Position numbers and translations under genes: made by a program
In this document: positions 41,247 to 51,489 of the stretch, piece by piece
How the letters are laid out: each line of letters starts with the position of its first letter
Position numbering within the stretch: the first letter of the stretch is position 1
Source of the DNA: Fonsecaea monophora
Taxonomy: Eukaryota > Ascomycota > Eurotiomycetes > Chaetothyriales > Herpotrichiellaceae
DNA length: 64,000 nucleotides
NCBI RefSeq assembly: GCF_001642475.1
Contig: NW_019174036.1
Location: forward strand, 1 to 64,000
Direction of reading: 5' to 3'
The notes under the pieces: generated by a model
The model's database searches: none
What the model saw: only the letters and a program-made list of their open reading frames with translations
What the model was told of the DNA's origin: nothing

Positions 41247-43729
41247 TCATGTTCGTGCCAACCTCATTTCCCGTGTTACCTCGTCCACAATCTCCTGCGC
41301 CTCGCCTGCTGTGCGCGCCTCAAAGTCATACCGTTTCGACTCGTTAATTCTTCGCACTACAATTCGAACAAGCTTGGGGTGCTTGGAGCTGACCTTGCAC
41401 TTCAGGATATCGGTGAATGCGATCGAGCTGAACTTTGCATTGGAGCTGGTGTCTGCCGGCATGACATGGATAATGTCGCCATCAAACACAAGCACCCTTT
41501 GACTCCCTTGAGCAAATCCGCCTAGCTGTTTGCGCGTGACATAATACTTCTTGAAGTTGCTGGCACTCGATAAAAGGTCTTGTTTCTGCGCCAACGGATG
41601 GAGCGGCTGACCTCTCTTGCCTTTCTTGGGACCTTGAATGTCTAGCAAGAGTGGTGCATTTGGCGAAGAGCTCCCCGGCGAGCCTGTCAAAGAGGCACCG
41701 GCACCGAATCTTCGACGCACAAGATCCAACTCAGATCGAGCCCCTAGAGCTTCCACAGTGCGATCCAAGGGTGCAACAGTATTTGTCCCCGCCACTTTTA
41801 GCACGAATCCAGCCTTTTCAAGATTCCATCTCTTACAGACATGGTCTAAAATCTCAGCAATGTAACCATCCGTCGAAATCTCCATAGTCATTGTCTGGGC
41901 GGTCATTTCGAGGTTTAGATATCGTATTCGAATCGTCTTTGTAGCGCCCATTCGTGGAGTAGCCTGGGGTGCGGCGGGCGCTGGGAGATCTGCAGGCGTT
42001 AAAGATGTGTTGCTCAGCGCAGAGGTGAATGGTTGGCCAGCCAGAAGAATGTTGGTCCGTGACGGCAGTGCTTTTGCTGGGGGAGGAGGTGGTGCCTGAG
42101 ATTGGGGTGTAGTTCCGTCAAGCGCGGCGACAGGGCCGACTTCCACTGCTGCTTCTGGTATGAACTGAGGCGTTTCCCTTTTGTTCGCTTCATACTGAGC
42201 CGCAGAAGCTTCGACAAGCGCAAACTCATCAAATGGACGATCTCTTGCGCGACCTCGACCACCTCTGTTGTTGTTGTACGTGAAGTCCGCTATTGGCCTC
42301 GTACGGACGAGCGGTGGGAAATCATCATCCACCTCTCCATCTTCCACCATCCGTAATGTCCACTTGTTGACATCGAGCTGTTCGGGCTTGAGAGGAGGTT
42401 CCCGCTTTTCCTCCCCATATCTCCACAGAGCGTGACCGATCGCTTCTGCGACGGTGACCAGACTACCATCTTTGGAGTTACGAGCAAGTGGCATCTCAAA
42501 AGGCTCATCGGCATCGCTAGCGAACGGTGTGTATATCTTGACCCAAAGTGGGTTAGGAGTGCCTTTGCCAGAGAGACCGGCAAATGCCTGTACGGGGTTG
42601 CTCGGGGCCCTTTTTTGAGCACCGAGGGCCGCTGTGAGTAGACTCTTGGGCTGTATCATACTAATAGGTCGAGGAGGTGGTAGCTCATGCAGGATTGGCA
42701 ACGTCCGTTGCCTTTTGGGTGATTCTGGTAGAGATGAACGAGAGCCCGAGCCGGTCAAACTGCCGAGCGTGGGCGGTGTAGATGTAAGGTTTCTCTCCTC
42801 CATGGTGTTGAGGAGTGATGCAGAGTCCATGGTCTCGCCCAGTTCGGAAGAGATTGCAGATCCAACAGATTCCGCATCAGAGTCATCTTGCACATCTCCT
42901 GGTTGACCTGGACCTGCGTTGACCCTTAAAGGAGCCTCGTCGGGGTTGGGTGCAGATTTAGACCTTTGGCCTGCATGGACTTGGCGACGCTGGAAATAGG
43001 CCGGGTCGACTTCATTCTCAGAAGACATATCGCTGCTTGTGGTGGTATCTCGCCTGGCGCGAGCTTTGACAGCTTCGACAGCACCAAGAGAGCCAGTTCG
43101 GCGCCTGTTGTCCGTAGGGCCTGCCAAAGGGGATGTCCTTTCCCCGTCGACATCCGAGCCGCGGATGGGAGATGAGTCGGCTCGATGGCGGGAAGGCATC
43201 TTTGCGAAACGAATTTGCTGCGCAGCACGTTGTGCACCGTCGGCCTCCTCGTCAGACTCGTCGGTGAGATCGCTGCTATCGTCATCCTCAACATGTTCCT
43301 TTTTCCTTCTTCGCCTGACATTAAACCCAGGACCAATGGTGTCGTTGCTGGTTCTACCAGTGACGAGGCCACCTTCATCCTCTTCGTCAGCCTGGGAGTT
43401 TATCCGCTGCAGCTCGGAGCCTTCCTTAAGATACTCGCTGTTGATCGAGGTCGGAATGGGCGGAGAGTATGTCCGGTGAACAGGGTCCGCTGACCAGCCT
43501 GCTGCGCGGAACCCAGGAGTATTCAAGATTGATGAGTTAACATTGATGAGTCGCTCTGCAGTGCCGTCTTTCGCACTCCCAAGGTAAGATGTGCGCAGAA
43601 ACCAGATGGCAAAACTGGCGTCTAAGTCAGCGGGATCGATTTCATAACAACTGAGCCAGAATCTCCGGACGGTCCGCCGCGGTACATTTGAGGGGAACAT
43701 CCTTACTCTTCATTTTGTAATAGGGCCAT
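41247..43729 (-). CDS. AVO1: TORC2 subunit AVO1/SIN1
   Basis: Scaffold of TOR complex 2 that recruits AGC-kinase substrates at the plasma membrane. Two exons, 43729-43707 and 43614-41247, give 796 aa. The first exon codes MALLQNE and joins to DFAIWFLRTSYLGS, the conserved SIN1 start; without this splice the frame starts in unrelated sequence. Conserved ERLINVNSSILNTPGFRAAGW follows. A long Ser/Asp/Arg-rich disordered part precedes the CRIM domain at about 360-500 (NPLWVKIYTPFASDADEPFEMPLA to DDDFPPLVRTRPIADF). A Ras-binding-like ubiquitin fold lies at about 562-640 and a PH domain at about 687-795 (ASNFKKYYVTRKQ to EAQEIVDEVTREMR). Confidence 0.93.
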
Positions 43730-44280
43730 GTTGGGTAGGATACCTGACCAGACACACAAGGCTTCAGTCCAGGGTCGCGAAATTCCAAGATGAATCCATC
43801 AAGGGTCAAGTTAATCCACCAACAACACAGTCTCGGTATCCTTGGAGCACACGAGAGATGGCCATAAGCCGCATAAATGACTTCTTCAACGTGGGAATTG
43901 GCATGTAAAACAAGGTATCTATGATGTTTGGTCACCCAGGACTGACATCGAGGGAGTCCATGTTTGACTTCGCTAGGTGGCAGTTGGCTTACAACTGAAG
44001 CACCACCGAAACACGGTTCGACAAGTTGCCCAGTTTGGCGGTTGGTGCTGCTGCTTTTGGAGGGGTTGTTCCCCTCGATTCCCCCTCGACGCTTACTAAC
44101 CAATCAGCGCCACTGCGAAGCATGTCAGCCTTGCAGCTGTGGTGACCGTAGCCTCGTCACTTTAACTGCGGGCTGCTCTTGTGCCTCTGTCTGACCTTCT
44201 CAACCTCATCGTTCTTTGTCCCGGATCAACCTAGGTGGTTTTCTGCCTTTCAGCCCATTTCAGTTTACTTCGCAGTCATA
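43730..44280. promoter_or_regulatory. divergent promoter region, AVO1 and UBP14
   Basis: 551 bp between divergent start codons. An ATTGG (inverted CCAAT) at 44099-44103 is the only element noted, and it is weak. Confidence 0.4.
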
Positions 44281-46668
44281 ATGGAGTGTCCTCATGCCTA
44301 TCTAGATACTCTCCGACCCCCCAGACCTAACCAGAGTGTCTACCGCGAAGACTGCACCCAATGTTTCGATTCCATAGACGATGAAGCTGGTCTTGACGTC
44401 TGCCTGCACTGCTTCAATGGTGGCTGCGCAGGAGATCGTAATCACTCGCTACTCCACTACTCCTCTACGGAACATCCACTCGTTCTAAACATCAAACGAA
44501 CCCGGAAACAAGTCCAACGAGATGAGCCCCCACCAAAGCTCACCAAACTCGCCATTGCCGCGGAAACAGAGGAGGACAAATATGATACAGTGACAAGAGT
44601 CAAGTGCTATGCATGTCAAATACAAGATCTGAATAAGGACTCGGGAAATCTACCTGCAGTTGTGGATGGAGTCATGAAGGCCATGACTTTTGCCAAATCA
44701 GAAGAAGTCAAGGCTTGGGAGCAAGAGTTCACGCCGTGCGAACACACACTCTGTCTGGAGCAGCAGCCTAGCCGACAGATTGAATCACAAAACCTGGGTT
44801 CATGTTCCATGTGTGATCTAAAGGAGAACCTGTGGCTCTGCCTGGAATGTGGTAATCTTGGGTGTGGCCGCGCACAGTTCGGTGGTATTGGTGGCAACTC
44901 CCATGGCTTGGGTCATGCAACAGAGACCGGTCATGCTGTTGCCGTCAAGCTTGGTTCCATCACCCCGGAAGGCAATGCCGACGTCTATTGCTACGAGTGT
45001 AATGAGGAGCGGATTGATACAGACCTTGCAAAGCACCTCGCTCACTGGGGCATCAACATTGCGGAACGGGAAAAGACTGAAAAGAGCCTCATGGAGATGC
45101 AGGTGGAACAGAATTTGAAATGGGACTTCTCAATGACAACAGAAGATGGCAAAGAGCTATCCCCACTCTTTGGGCCTGGCCTCACTGGTCTAAAGAATAT
45201 TGGCAACAGTTGCTACCTTGCAAGCACTGTACAATGCCTGTTCGCCTTGCCGGATTTTCAACAGCGGTACTACCACCCTGACGAACCGCCTCCAGCCACT
45301 GAACTCCCTGCCGAAGACCTAGAGACACAGCTGCGGAAGCTCGCTGACGGTATACTCTCCGGCCGCTATTCTCGTCCCGAAAACACCGTTCGTGCTACTC
45401 CCGACAATCCGGAAGTACCGCATCAGAAAGGTCTCTCCCCCGCCATGTTCAAACACCTGATCGGACGAGGACATGAAGAGTTCTCAACTATGAGGCAACA
45501 GGACGCTTTTGAATTGCTCCTCCATCTCTTCAAGCTCATCAATATCTCCAACGGATCTCGCCCTTCGGAAGACCCCGTCCAGTCTTTTCGCTTTGCACTG
45601 GAGCAACGGTTGCAGTGTCTGAACTGCAAGCGAGTGCGATATAGAACTGACGAGCAAGACAACATCTCAATTCCTGTACCGGTCAGGAGGAAACCCGTAT
45701 CTAACGGTGACGGTGAAACAGCAGATACGACGAAGGGTGCCGAATTCGAGCCAGTGTCGCTCAAGGAATGCCTGGACATCTTCACCGCTTCCACTTCCGT
45801 GGAATTGACCTGTCCCGCTTGTAGCTCTAAGGCAGGCTTTTCGAAGTCATCCAAGTTCAAGACGTTCCCCCGCAACCTCGCAATCAATCCTCTTCGCTTC
45901 GAAATCATCAACTGGGTGCCAACTAAACTCGATATCCCTGTTCAAGTGTCAGATGAGCCGTTGGACCTAAGCATATATAAATCTTCTGGCTTGCAACCGG
46001 GCGAAGAGGAACTGCCAGAAGATGCAGACGTGGGAGAGTCTAAATCGTCTTCAGCTACATTCATCCCGAACGAGGCCGCCCTTGAGCAACTTGCGTCTAT
46101 GGGTTTCCCTCTAGTACGCTGCGAAAAGGCACTTCACGCTACAGGCAACGCAGACGCCGAGGCCGCCATGAACTGGCTGTTTTCGCACATGGATGACCCC
46201 GATATTGACGAACCTCTGAATCTTGGTGGTGGTGGTGGCGGCGGTGGAACTGGCTCAGCTGACGATGCTGACAAGATTGCTCAGCTTGGTGATATGGGTA
46301 TTAGTGTGCCACAAGCACGCAAAGCACTGCGGGAGTGCAATGGTGATGTCAATCGAGCTCTAGACTGGGTCTTCAGCCACCCTGACGATCAAGGGGATTT
46401 CGGCGAAGATATCCCTGCCACTGCCAGTCAGCCAAAGGCACTCCCCGGCAGCGATCAATTGCCTGCCAAGTTTGAACTTCAGAGCATTGTCTGCCACAAA
46501 GGCGCAAGCATTCATGCCGGTCATTATGTCGCGTTCATTCGAAAATCGATTCCAGGAGAAGGGAAGGATCGACAGTGGGTTCTCTTCAATGATGAAAAGG
46601 TTGTCAAGGCGGCGGACGTGGACGAAATGAAGAAGTTCGCATACATCTACTTTTTCCGCATGGTATGA
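44281..46668 (+). CDS. UBP14: ubiquitin-specific protease UBP14 (isopeptidase T/USP5)
   Basis: Disassembles free unanchored ubiquitin chains. 795 aa, single exon. N-terminal cryptic Zn-finger region (CPHAYLDTL, CTQCFDSIDDEAGLDVCLHC). The ZnF-UBP lies at about 173-255 (CSMCDLKENLWLCLECGNLGCGR, HALGHA-type His ligands, YCYECNEE). The catalytic Cys box GLKNIGNSCYLAS has Cys 311, and the His box HAGHYVAFI has His 748. Two UBA domains sit inside the catalytic domain (about 595-640 and 660-705: LEQLASMGFPLVRCEKAL; IAQLGDMGISVPQARKAL), separated by a Gly run. The frame is open 34 codons upstream, but the ATG giving MECPHAY fits the family start. Confidence 0.95.
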   Translation: MECPHAYLDTLRPPRPNQSVYREDCTQCFDSIDDEAGLDVCLHCFNGGCAGDRNHSLLHYSSTEHPLVLNIKRTRKQVQRDEPPPKLTKLAIAAETEEDKYDTVTRVKCYACQIQDLNKDSGNLPAVVDGVMKAMTFAKSEEVKAWEQEFTPCEHTLCLEQQPSRQIESQNLGSCSMCDLKENLWLCLECGNLGCGRAQFGGIGGNSHGLGHATETGHAVAVKLGSITPEGNADVYCYECNEERIDTDLAKHLAHWGINIAEREKTEKSLMEMQVEQNLKWDFSMTTEDGKELSPLFGPGLTGLKNIGNSCYLASTVQCLFALPDFQQRYYHPDEPPPATELPAEDLETQLRKLADGILSGRYSRPENTVRATPDNPEVPHQKGLSPAMFKHLIGRGHEEFSTMRQQDAFELLLHLFKLINISNGSRPSEDPVQSFRFALEQRLQCLNCKRVRYRTDEQDNISIPVPVRRKPVSNGDGETADTTKGAEFEPVSLKECLDIFTASTSVELTCPACSSKAGFSKSSKFKTFPRNLAINPLRFEIINWVPTKLDIPVQVSDEPLDLSIYKSSGLQPGEEELPEDADVGESKSSSATFIPNEAALEQLASMGFPLVRCEKALHATGNADAEAAMNWLFSHMDDPDIDEPLNLGGGGGGGGTGSADDADKIAQLGDMGISVPQARKALRECNGDVNRALDWVFSHPDDQGDFGEDIPATASQPKALPGSDQLPAKFELQSIVCHKGASIHAGHYVAFIRKSIPGEGKDRQWVLFNDEKVVKAADVDEMKKFAYIYFFRMV

Positions 46669-46976
46669 GGGTCATCGACAGCGACGAATCATGTGGTTAA
46701 GGCCCTAGGACAGTACGATTACACACATGGAATGCATTGATCAGAAATGTACGAAAAGCAGAGGGAAGGGAGATCTGCTATCCGAAGCGAAAAGCAATGG
46801 CCGTGACCAGATATCATAGAATAGAGGGACAGTAACTTTCCAGACGCTGATATCCACATCACCAGACACAGGTCGTTAGCCAGACATACAAGCGGTACTC
46901 TGACAGGCTATGTACATCCGTACGTACGTATGCACATCGTGTAGATCTATCTATCCATCCGCATCCAAGTCATGTG
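46669..46976. other. convergent intergenic, nothing recognised
   Basis: 308 bp between the 3' ends of UBP14 and ERB1, with a GTAC/TACGTACG run near 46913-46928. Confidence 0.4.
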
Positions 46977-49346
46977 TTAAGAAACCCAGAGTCGACAGGT
47001 CCCGTCGCCCCCAGCGCTCACGAGCCACGGCTGTTGGGGATGCCAGTCCAGGTCGAGAACACCCAGGCCTCCCGTGATCTTGTGCCCGCGCAACACCTTC
47101 AAGGGGACGATCTGGGCGTTGCTCATCATGTCGCTGGTGACTTGACCGTGGAAGACCTGGATGCTGCCGTCGTCGCTGCCGTCCGCGAAGAGTGGGAAGC
47201 GGTTCGTCGCGGGGTGGAAGCGCACGGTGCGAATGGCCTTTTCGTGGAAACGAAGAGTCTTGTATGGTCGAGGGGAAAGATCCAGGTCCATCCACAGCAG
47301 CCGCCTGTCGTATGACCCGACGATCAGGTTGTCCGAGCCGGCGGTGGACGAACTTGTCGGGTGGATGTCGAAACTGCTGATCCAGCGAGCGCCAGGTTGG
47401 ATGATCTTCAGCAACGTCTGCTTGGACAGGTCGTACGCTCGAATGACACGTTGGTTTGCGACAAACAGGATAGGCTTGGTCGGGTGGAAGTGTGCCGCTT
47501 GAGGAGTACCACCTCCCTTGAGCCTCTTTCGGAAAGGCAGTTGGGTTTGATGTTTTGAAATGGTGTGGATGGCAATGGCTTGTGATGCTGGAACGCTGCT
47601 TGCGGGACAGATTGTGACAAAGTGGTTGCCGCCAGAATGGAATGATAGCGTCTTCGCCGTATGTCCCAGGTGAATGACCAGAGCCACCCTCTGATCCCGC
47701 TGGGACGAGGTCGGTCGACTCCACTTGACACTTGTGGATTTAGATGTAGTATTTTCGGACGCCGCATATCCCCATCCTGCGTCCAGGACCGCTTGCGCAG
47801 CGTCGACTTCTGGGCTAAAGTCTGTGCCCAGTCGAGGGTTGCAGAGATAGATGTTTTCGCCGGCGCAGGCAGCTAATATAGGTGTATCTTTTCCGGGTCG
47901 CCACCGAACGACATTGACTGCAGCATCCGAGACCAACTTTGCAGACCAGATTTCTCGTGGAGGCATCAAGGTCCAGACCCTGGCAGTGCCGTCATCACCA
48001 CCAGTAGCTAGGTATGTTCCGGAAGGATCAATGGCCAAAGACCTTACACGACCTTTATGACCATGAAACCGGCCGGCCTCGTGTGTGGGGAATGGTCTGA
48101 GTTCATCCGGATTTGGTAACTTGGGCAAGAGTGAATCAGGGTCAATGTTGAGCTTCGTTCGGCGTACTCGAGGTGCAAGATATAAATCCAGACATCGCTC
48201 GAATTTCTCTTTGATGAATCGCTCATAACCTGGCACCTTGCGTAACGAGGCATGATCCGTGGGCAAGTAGTCTTTCTCTCGATCTTCTTCGTCGGCCTTT
48301 TCCCAGGCTTCTTTCTCCTTTTTGTCTGGAAGATATTCTGGTGGTGGGTGGTAGCTTTCATCAAAACCCGGAGGAGGCAGTTTCGGGGCGGGCATATGCA
48401 TAGCATGGTCTGCCCTGGGTTGTTCGTCGGCCCAGATATCATACTTTTGTATTTCATCCTCCTCCTCCTCTTCATCTTGAGGCGGCTTGTATGGCAGAAT
48501 GCGACCTTCTCGGATTGCGCGAACAAGCTTCATTACTCGTTTTGCTTCGTGTTTGGACGGCACAAATCGCCTCTTGGGTTCTGGAGCGGAACTCAGAGGC
48601 ATTATCTCGGTTTTACTGGTGAACCATTCGACTGTGGGCTCGTATGGGTCGTATCCGTCAGCGGCGACCTCATTCATCTGTACCTTCTTGAGCAGCTCCA
48701 GTTCTTCTCGGGTGAGTTCCAAAGGTTTCCCAGTGGCAGGGTCTGTAAGGCCAGTCCATCCTTTGGGAACCTCAATGCTATCAAGTAGCGCGTCCAGGGC
48801 TTCTCCTCTGGCTGGCCTCATGATCTTCTTCCCGTTTATGTTGTAGCCGATATGAGGGTAAGAGTCATAGAATGACAGTGGAATATTCCCAATCGTGTTA
48901 GCTTCGTTGTCTGGGACCGAATAATCCGAATCATCGCCGGGGTCTATCTCGGGATAGATATATCTGTCATTCCCGTTCGCATCTTTCACGACTTTGTAGT
49001 TGGGTTCTTCATCAAGTGTGCCCGGGTCCTTCTCTTCAGAAGTTGAGGCCACATCCCGGATGCCAATGTCCACCTCTGTAACATCTTCTGTCTGTCCTTT
49101 CTTTTTGGGCTTAAGTAGCTCTTCATCATCTTCTTGGGGTGATTCTTCAGTTCCTATAGACACTCCATCGCTCTCGTCTTCGGCGCCACTGCTCGTGCTC
49201 GAGTAGTCTTCGTCACTTCCACTGGCAGATTCTTCGTCCGCAAGAGTTCCATCCAGTTGTGCAAAATCGAATTCGTCTCCAGACACCACAGCTGCATCCT
49301 CGTCAACATCTCTTGTTACGGCCTTCCGCTTCTTGGATTCGGCCAT
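46977..49346 (-). CDS. ERB1: ribosome biogenesis protein ERB1 (BOP1)
   Basis: Member of the Nop7-Erb1-Ytm1 (PeBoW) complex for 27S pre-rRNA processing and 60S maturation in the nucleolus. 789 aa, single exon. Basic NLS (MAESKKRKAV), acidic Ser-rich region to about 120, BOP1 N-terminal domain about 150-425 (IGNIPLSFYDSYPHIGYNINGKKIMRP, DYLPTDHASLRKVPGYERFIKEKFERCLDLYLAPRVR), then seven-bladed WD40 repeats about 430-789 (GHKGRVRSLAIDPSGTYLATGGDDGTARVW to the final GGDGTCRLWVS). The start was placed at the ATG of MAESKK; the frame is open upstream only via a TTG. Divergent from the thioesterase, 284 bp apart. Confidence 0.95.
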   Translation of the reverse strand: MAESKKRKAVTRDVDEDAAVVSGDEFDFAQLDGTLADEESASGSDEDYSSTSSGAEDESDGVSIGTEESPQEDDEELLKPKKKGQTEDVTEVDIGIRDVASTSEEKDPGTLDEEPNYKVVKDANGNDRYIYPEIDPGDDSDYSVPDNEANTIGNIPLSFYDSYPHIGYNINGKKIMRPARGEALDALLDSIEVPKGWTGLTDPATGKPLELTREELELLKKVQMNEVAADGYDPYEPTVEWFTSKTEIMPLSSAPEPKRRFVPSKHEAKRVMKLVRAIREGRILPYKPPQDEEEEEDEIQKYDIWADEQPRADHAMHMPAPKLPPPGFDESYHPPPEYLPDKKEKEAWEKADEEDREKDYLPTDHASLRKVPGYERFIKEKFERCLDLYLAPRVRRTKLNIDPDSLLPKLPNPDELRPFPTHEAGRFHGHKGRVRSLAIDPSGTYLATGGDDGTARVWTLMPPREIWSAKLVSDAAVNVVRWRPGKDTPILAACAGENIYLCNPRLGTDFSPEVDAAQAVLDAGWGYAASENTTSKSTSVKWSRPTSSQRDQRVALVIHLGHTAKTLSFHSGGNHFVTICPASSVPASQAIAIHTISKHQTQLPFRKRLKGGGTPQAAHFHPTKPILFVANQRVIRAYDLSKQTLLKIIQPGARWISSFDIHPTSSSTAGSDNLIVGSYDRRLLWMDLDLSPRPYKTLRFHEKAIRTVRFHPATNRFPLFADGSDDGSIQVFHGQVTSDMMSNAQIVPLKVLRGHKITGGLGVLDLDWHPQQPWLVSAGGDGTCRLWVS

Positions 49347-49630
49347 GGTGCTGTGCCGGTGCTCAATACTGTGGCTGCCAGACGTTTGGAGAGCCAAAAA
49401 ATTTCGAGGTTGCGGCGAGTGTCAATTTGTGGAGAAGCAACAGTAACTTTTTCTGCCGGCCCCAACCAAAAGGCGGTGTGCGGCGAAATTCCTTGCCTGC
49501 GCCTTGGAGTTTTCAATCCATATTTTGTTGACCATAAGCGTTTTTCCTTTCCTCTATCTCTGCGTTGTATCACAAGACTATAGAACCAACAGTTGAATAT
49601 TTGCTTTCTATTTTACTATAATTGTCCCAG

Positions 49631-50095
49631 ATGGGTTCAGTCAAGACACCTCTGGAGAGCGTCCAAGCATGTTGGGCACGCGTCTCCCAGAATTCCCCTG
49701 TCTACCAGTTCTTCTTTTCGGACATCGAACTCGTCAGTGCCACGGATGGCTCCATGGTCGCTCGGCTTCCAGTCTCAGCGACTCTACTCAATTCCAAAGG
49801 TGGTCTGCATGGCTCAGTCTCCGCAACCATTGTTGATTGGGCAGGGGGCATGGCCATTGCCAGTACCGGCCTAGAAAAGACTGGATTGAGCACCGATATC
49901 CATGTTTCCTACGTCTCAACCGCAAAGCTGGGCGATGTTCTGACCATCGAGGGCAATGTCAGCAAGGTGGGAAGAAACATGGGCTTCACCACTGTGACCA
50001 TATACAAAGGTGAAGGGACGAATAAAAGCGTGGTGGCTCAGGGTACCCATACAAAATACATTCTGCGAGATCGGGAGCAGACCAAGGACTCCTGA
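49631..50095 (+). CDS. hotdog-fold acyl-CoA thioesterase (ACOT13/PaaI type)
   Basis: 154 aa, single exon, typical size for a single hotdog domain. Landmarks: SPVYQFFFSDIELVSATDGSMVARLPV, then the active-site loop NSKGGLHGSVSATIVDWAGGMAIA and the strand region STDIHVSYVSTAKLGDVLTIEG. These match THEM2/ACOT13-like enzymes that hydrolyse medium- to long-chain acyl-CoA. No clear targeting peptide. ATG at 49631 lies within an open frame that begins with a TTG three codons upstream. Divergent from ERB1. Confidence 0.85.
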   Translation: MGSVKTPLESVQACWARVSQNSPVYQFFFSDIELVSATDGSMVARLPVSATLLNSKGGLHGSVSATIVDWAGGMAIASTGLEKTGLSTDIHVSYVSTAKLGDVLTIEGNVSKVGRNMGFTTVTIYKGEGTNKSVVAQGTHTKYILRDREQTKDS

Positions 50096-50287
50096 CTCGA
50101 CAAGATATCATCAACCCGGCGTCTTCTTTGCATCAAGCAGCAACACTCCTCCATTCTGCTATGATTCACTCGGACGTCGCAGAATAAATATACCACGCCT
50201 ATTGCTTTAGATCTCTGTCGACCTTTGACGCATGCGGGTCCATACGAGAATTATGGCGTGTGACAAACCAAGTCAAATTGAAACAAG

Positions 50288-51087
50288 TCAAGGATTCAGT
50301 CGGTCCTCCTTCAGCCATTCTGTCCACACGCCTTTGAGCTCTCGTGCCAATGCGGCGGGTGTTCGCCCTTCACTGTCGATCAGAGTCCTAATGTCTGGCT
50401 CACCCTTCCTGTCTTCGGGGCGCAGTCCTAAGCCTTCCATGGCTTGGAGAACAACTGAGGGGAATTTGGCCCAGTCGAGTTGAGACCCGAGAGCCAGCAG
50501 TAACCATGCCACCTCTTGTTGATTATATCGGATGGCGACGTGTAAACCCGAGCCCTCGATGCCCTCGAACGTGCCCCGATATCGCAATATATCACCCGTA
50601 TTCCTGTCGTCTTGTTCATCGTCTTCGTCGGAGTCCTTTATCATGTGAATAATGGCATCGATGTCGCCTTCCCGGCAGAATTCCAAATAAGCATGTCCTT
50701 TCCGCTCTTCAGGATATGCGCGCAGGTAGGCTTCTTCTGTGGCTGCCGGAAGGATATCATAACGCTCTTGAACACCGCCCTCGTTTCGGAGAGTAACCAA
50801 TACCTGTTGCGACCCATCGGAAGAAAGAAGGGATATGTTTTTGGCGCAGTTCGGACATTCTGTGAGAGTGTAGGACTCTAGAAAACATTCCCTGACAAGA
50901 TGAGTGAGCCCCCGCAATCTGAGACTTCGCAACACACATACCAATGGTAATGGCAGCCACAGGACAATTCCACGTCATCGGGCACACTTTGTATTTGGGC
51001 ATTTGCTTTGCTATCTTCAACATCACTATCCGGCTCAACTTCGAGGAGCAGAGGCTCATGGCAGCTTGAGCAAAGTAGATCGGACAT
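50288..51087 (-). CDS. Cys-rich zinc-motif and ankyrin-like protein
   Basis: Two exons, 51087-50942 and 50891-50288, joined by a 50-bp intron, give 249 aa. Start MSDLLCSSCHEPLLLEV; after an acidic stretch comes SCGCHYHWECFLESYTLTECPNCAKN, where the splice joins W and E. The CxxC, CxCH and CPNC spacing looks like a RING/zinc-ribbon variant. The second half has helix pairs HAYLEFCREGDIDAIIHMIKDS and GSGLHVAIRYNQQEVAWLLLALGS, which read as ankyrin repeats. No named function is known to me; similar proteins are annotated only as ankyrin-repeat proteins in fungi. Confidence 0.75.
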
Positions 51088-51489
51088 GGCGCAGGCTGTG
51101 ACTGCTGGTTGCTGGAAGTGCTAAGAAATATAGATATTAACGGTCGATAGAAAATAGCACCAAAGATTCAGGGCTTTTTTTTTTGAACAACTTCTTGTGC
51201 AGCCGTCGAATCAACAATTCTCATTTGCGGCAGAAACTTTTTAGATGGGGCGACAGGGGTCCGTCTATCTGATTATCCGCGCCATGCGGAGGCTTGAACC
51301 ATGCAGGGTTCGTACGCCCCTTTCTTTCCTCCTGGGCCTTAACACGCGCTCCGAAAGGCCGGCTTATGCGGGTTCAACGGTGTCCTTTGAATTGCCCTGC
51401 TACATAAGCTGGCACCTGAACAACACGTCGAGGAACGCCTTTGTCTGCGCTAGTGGACTCGAATGCGATGACTATGAGAGAAAGTGGCC
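51088..51489. promoter_or_regulatory. divergent promoter region, ankyrin-like and PX-domain genes
   Basis: 402 bp between divergent start codons, with a T9 run near 51176. Nothing else recognised. Confidence 0.4.

Noticed and set aside
43642..44103. 153-codon frame upstream of AVO1 and the unspliced AVO1 start at 43700
   Set aside because: Both run through the 92-bp first intron. The spliced start MALLQNED-FAIWFL matches the SIN1 family far better.
46951..47724. 257-codon frame on the same strand as ERB1 but in another phase
   Set aside because: It overlaps the WD40-coding exon, lacks any motif and is rich in Pro/Arg/His, as expected for an off-phase read.
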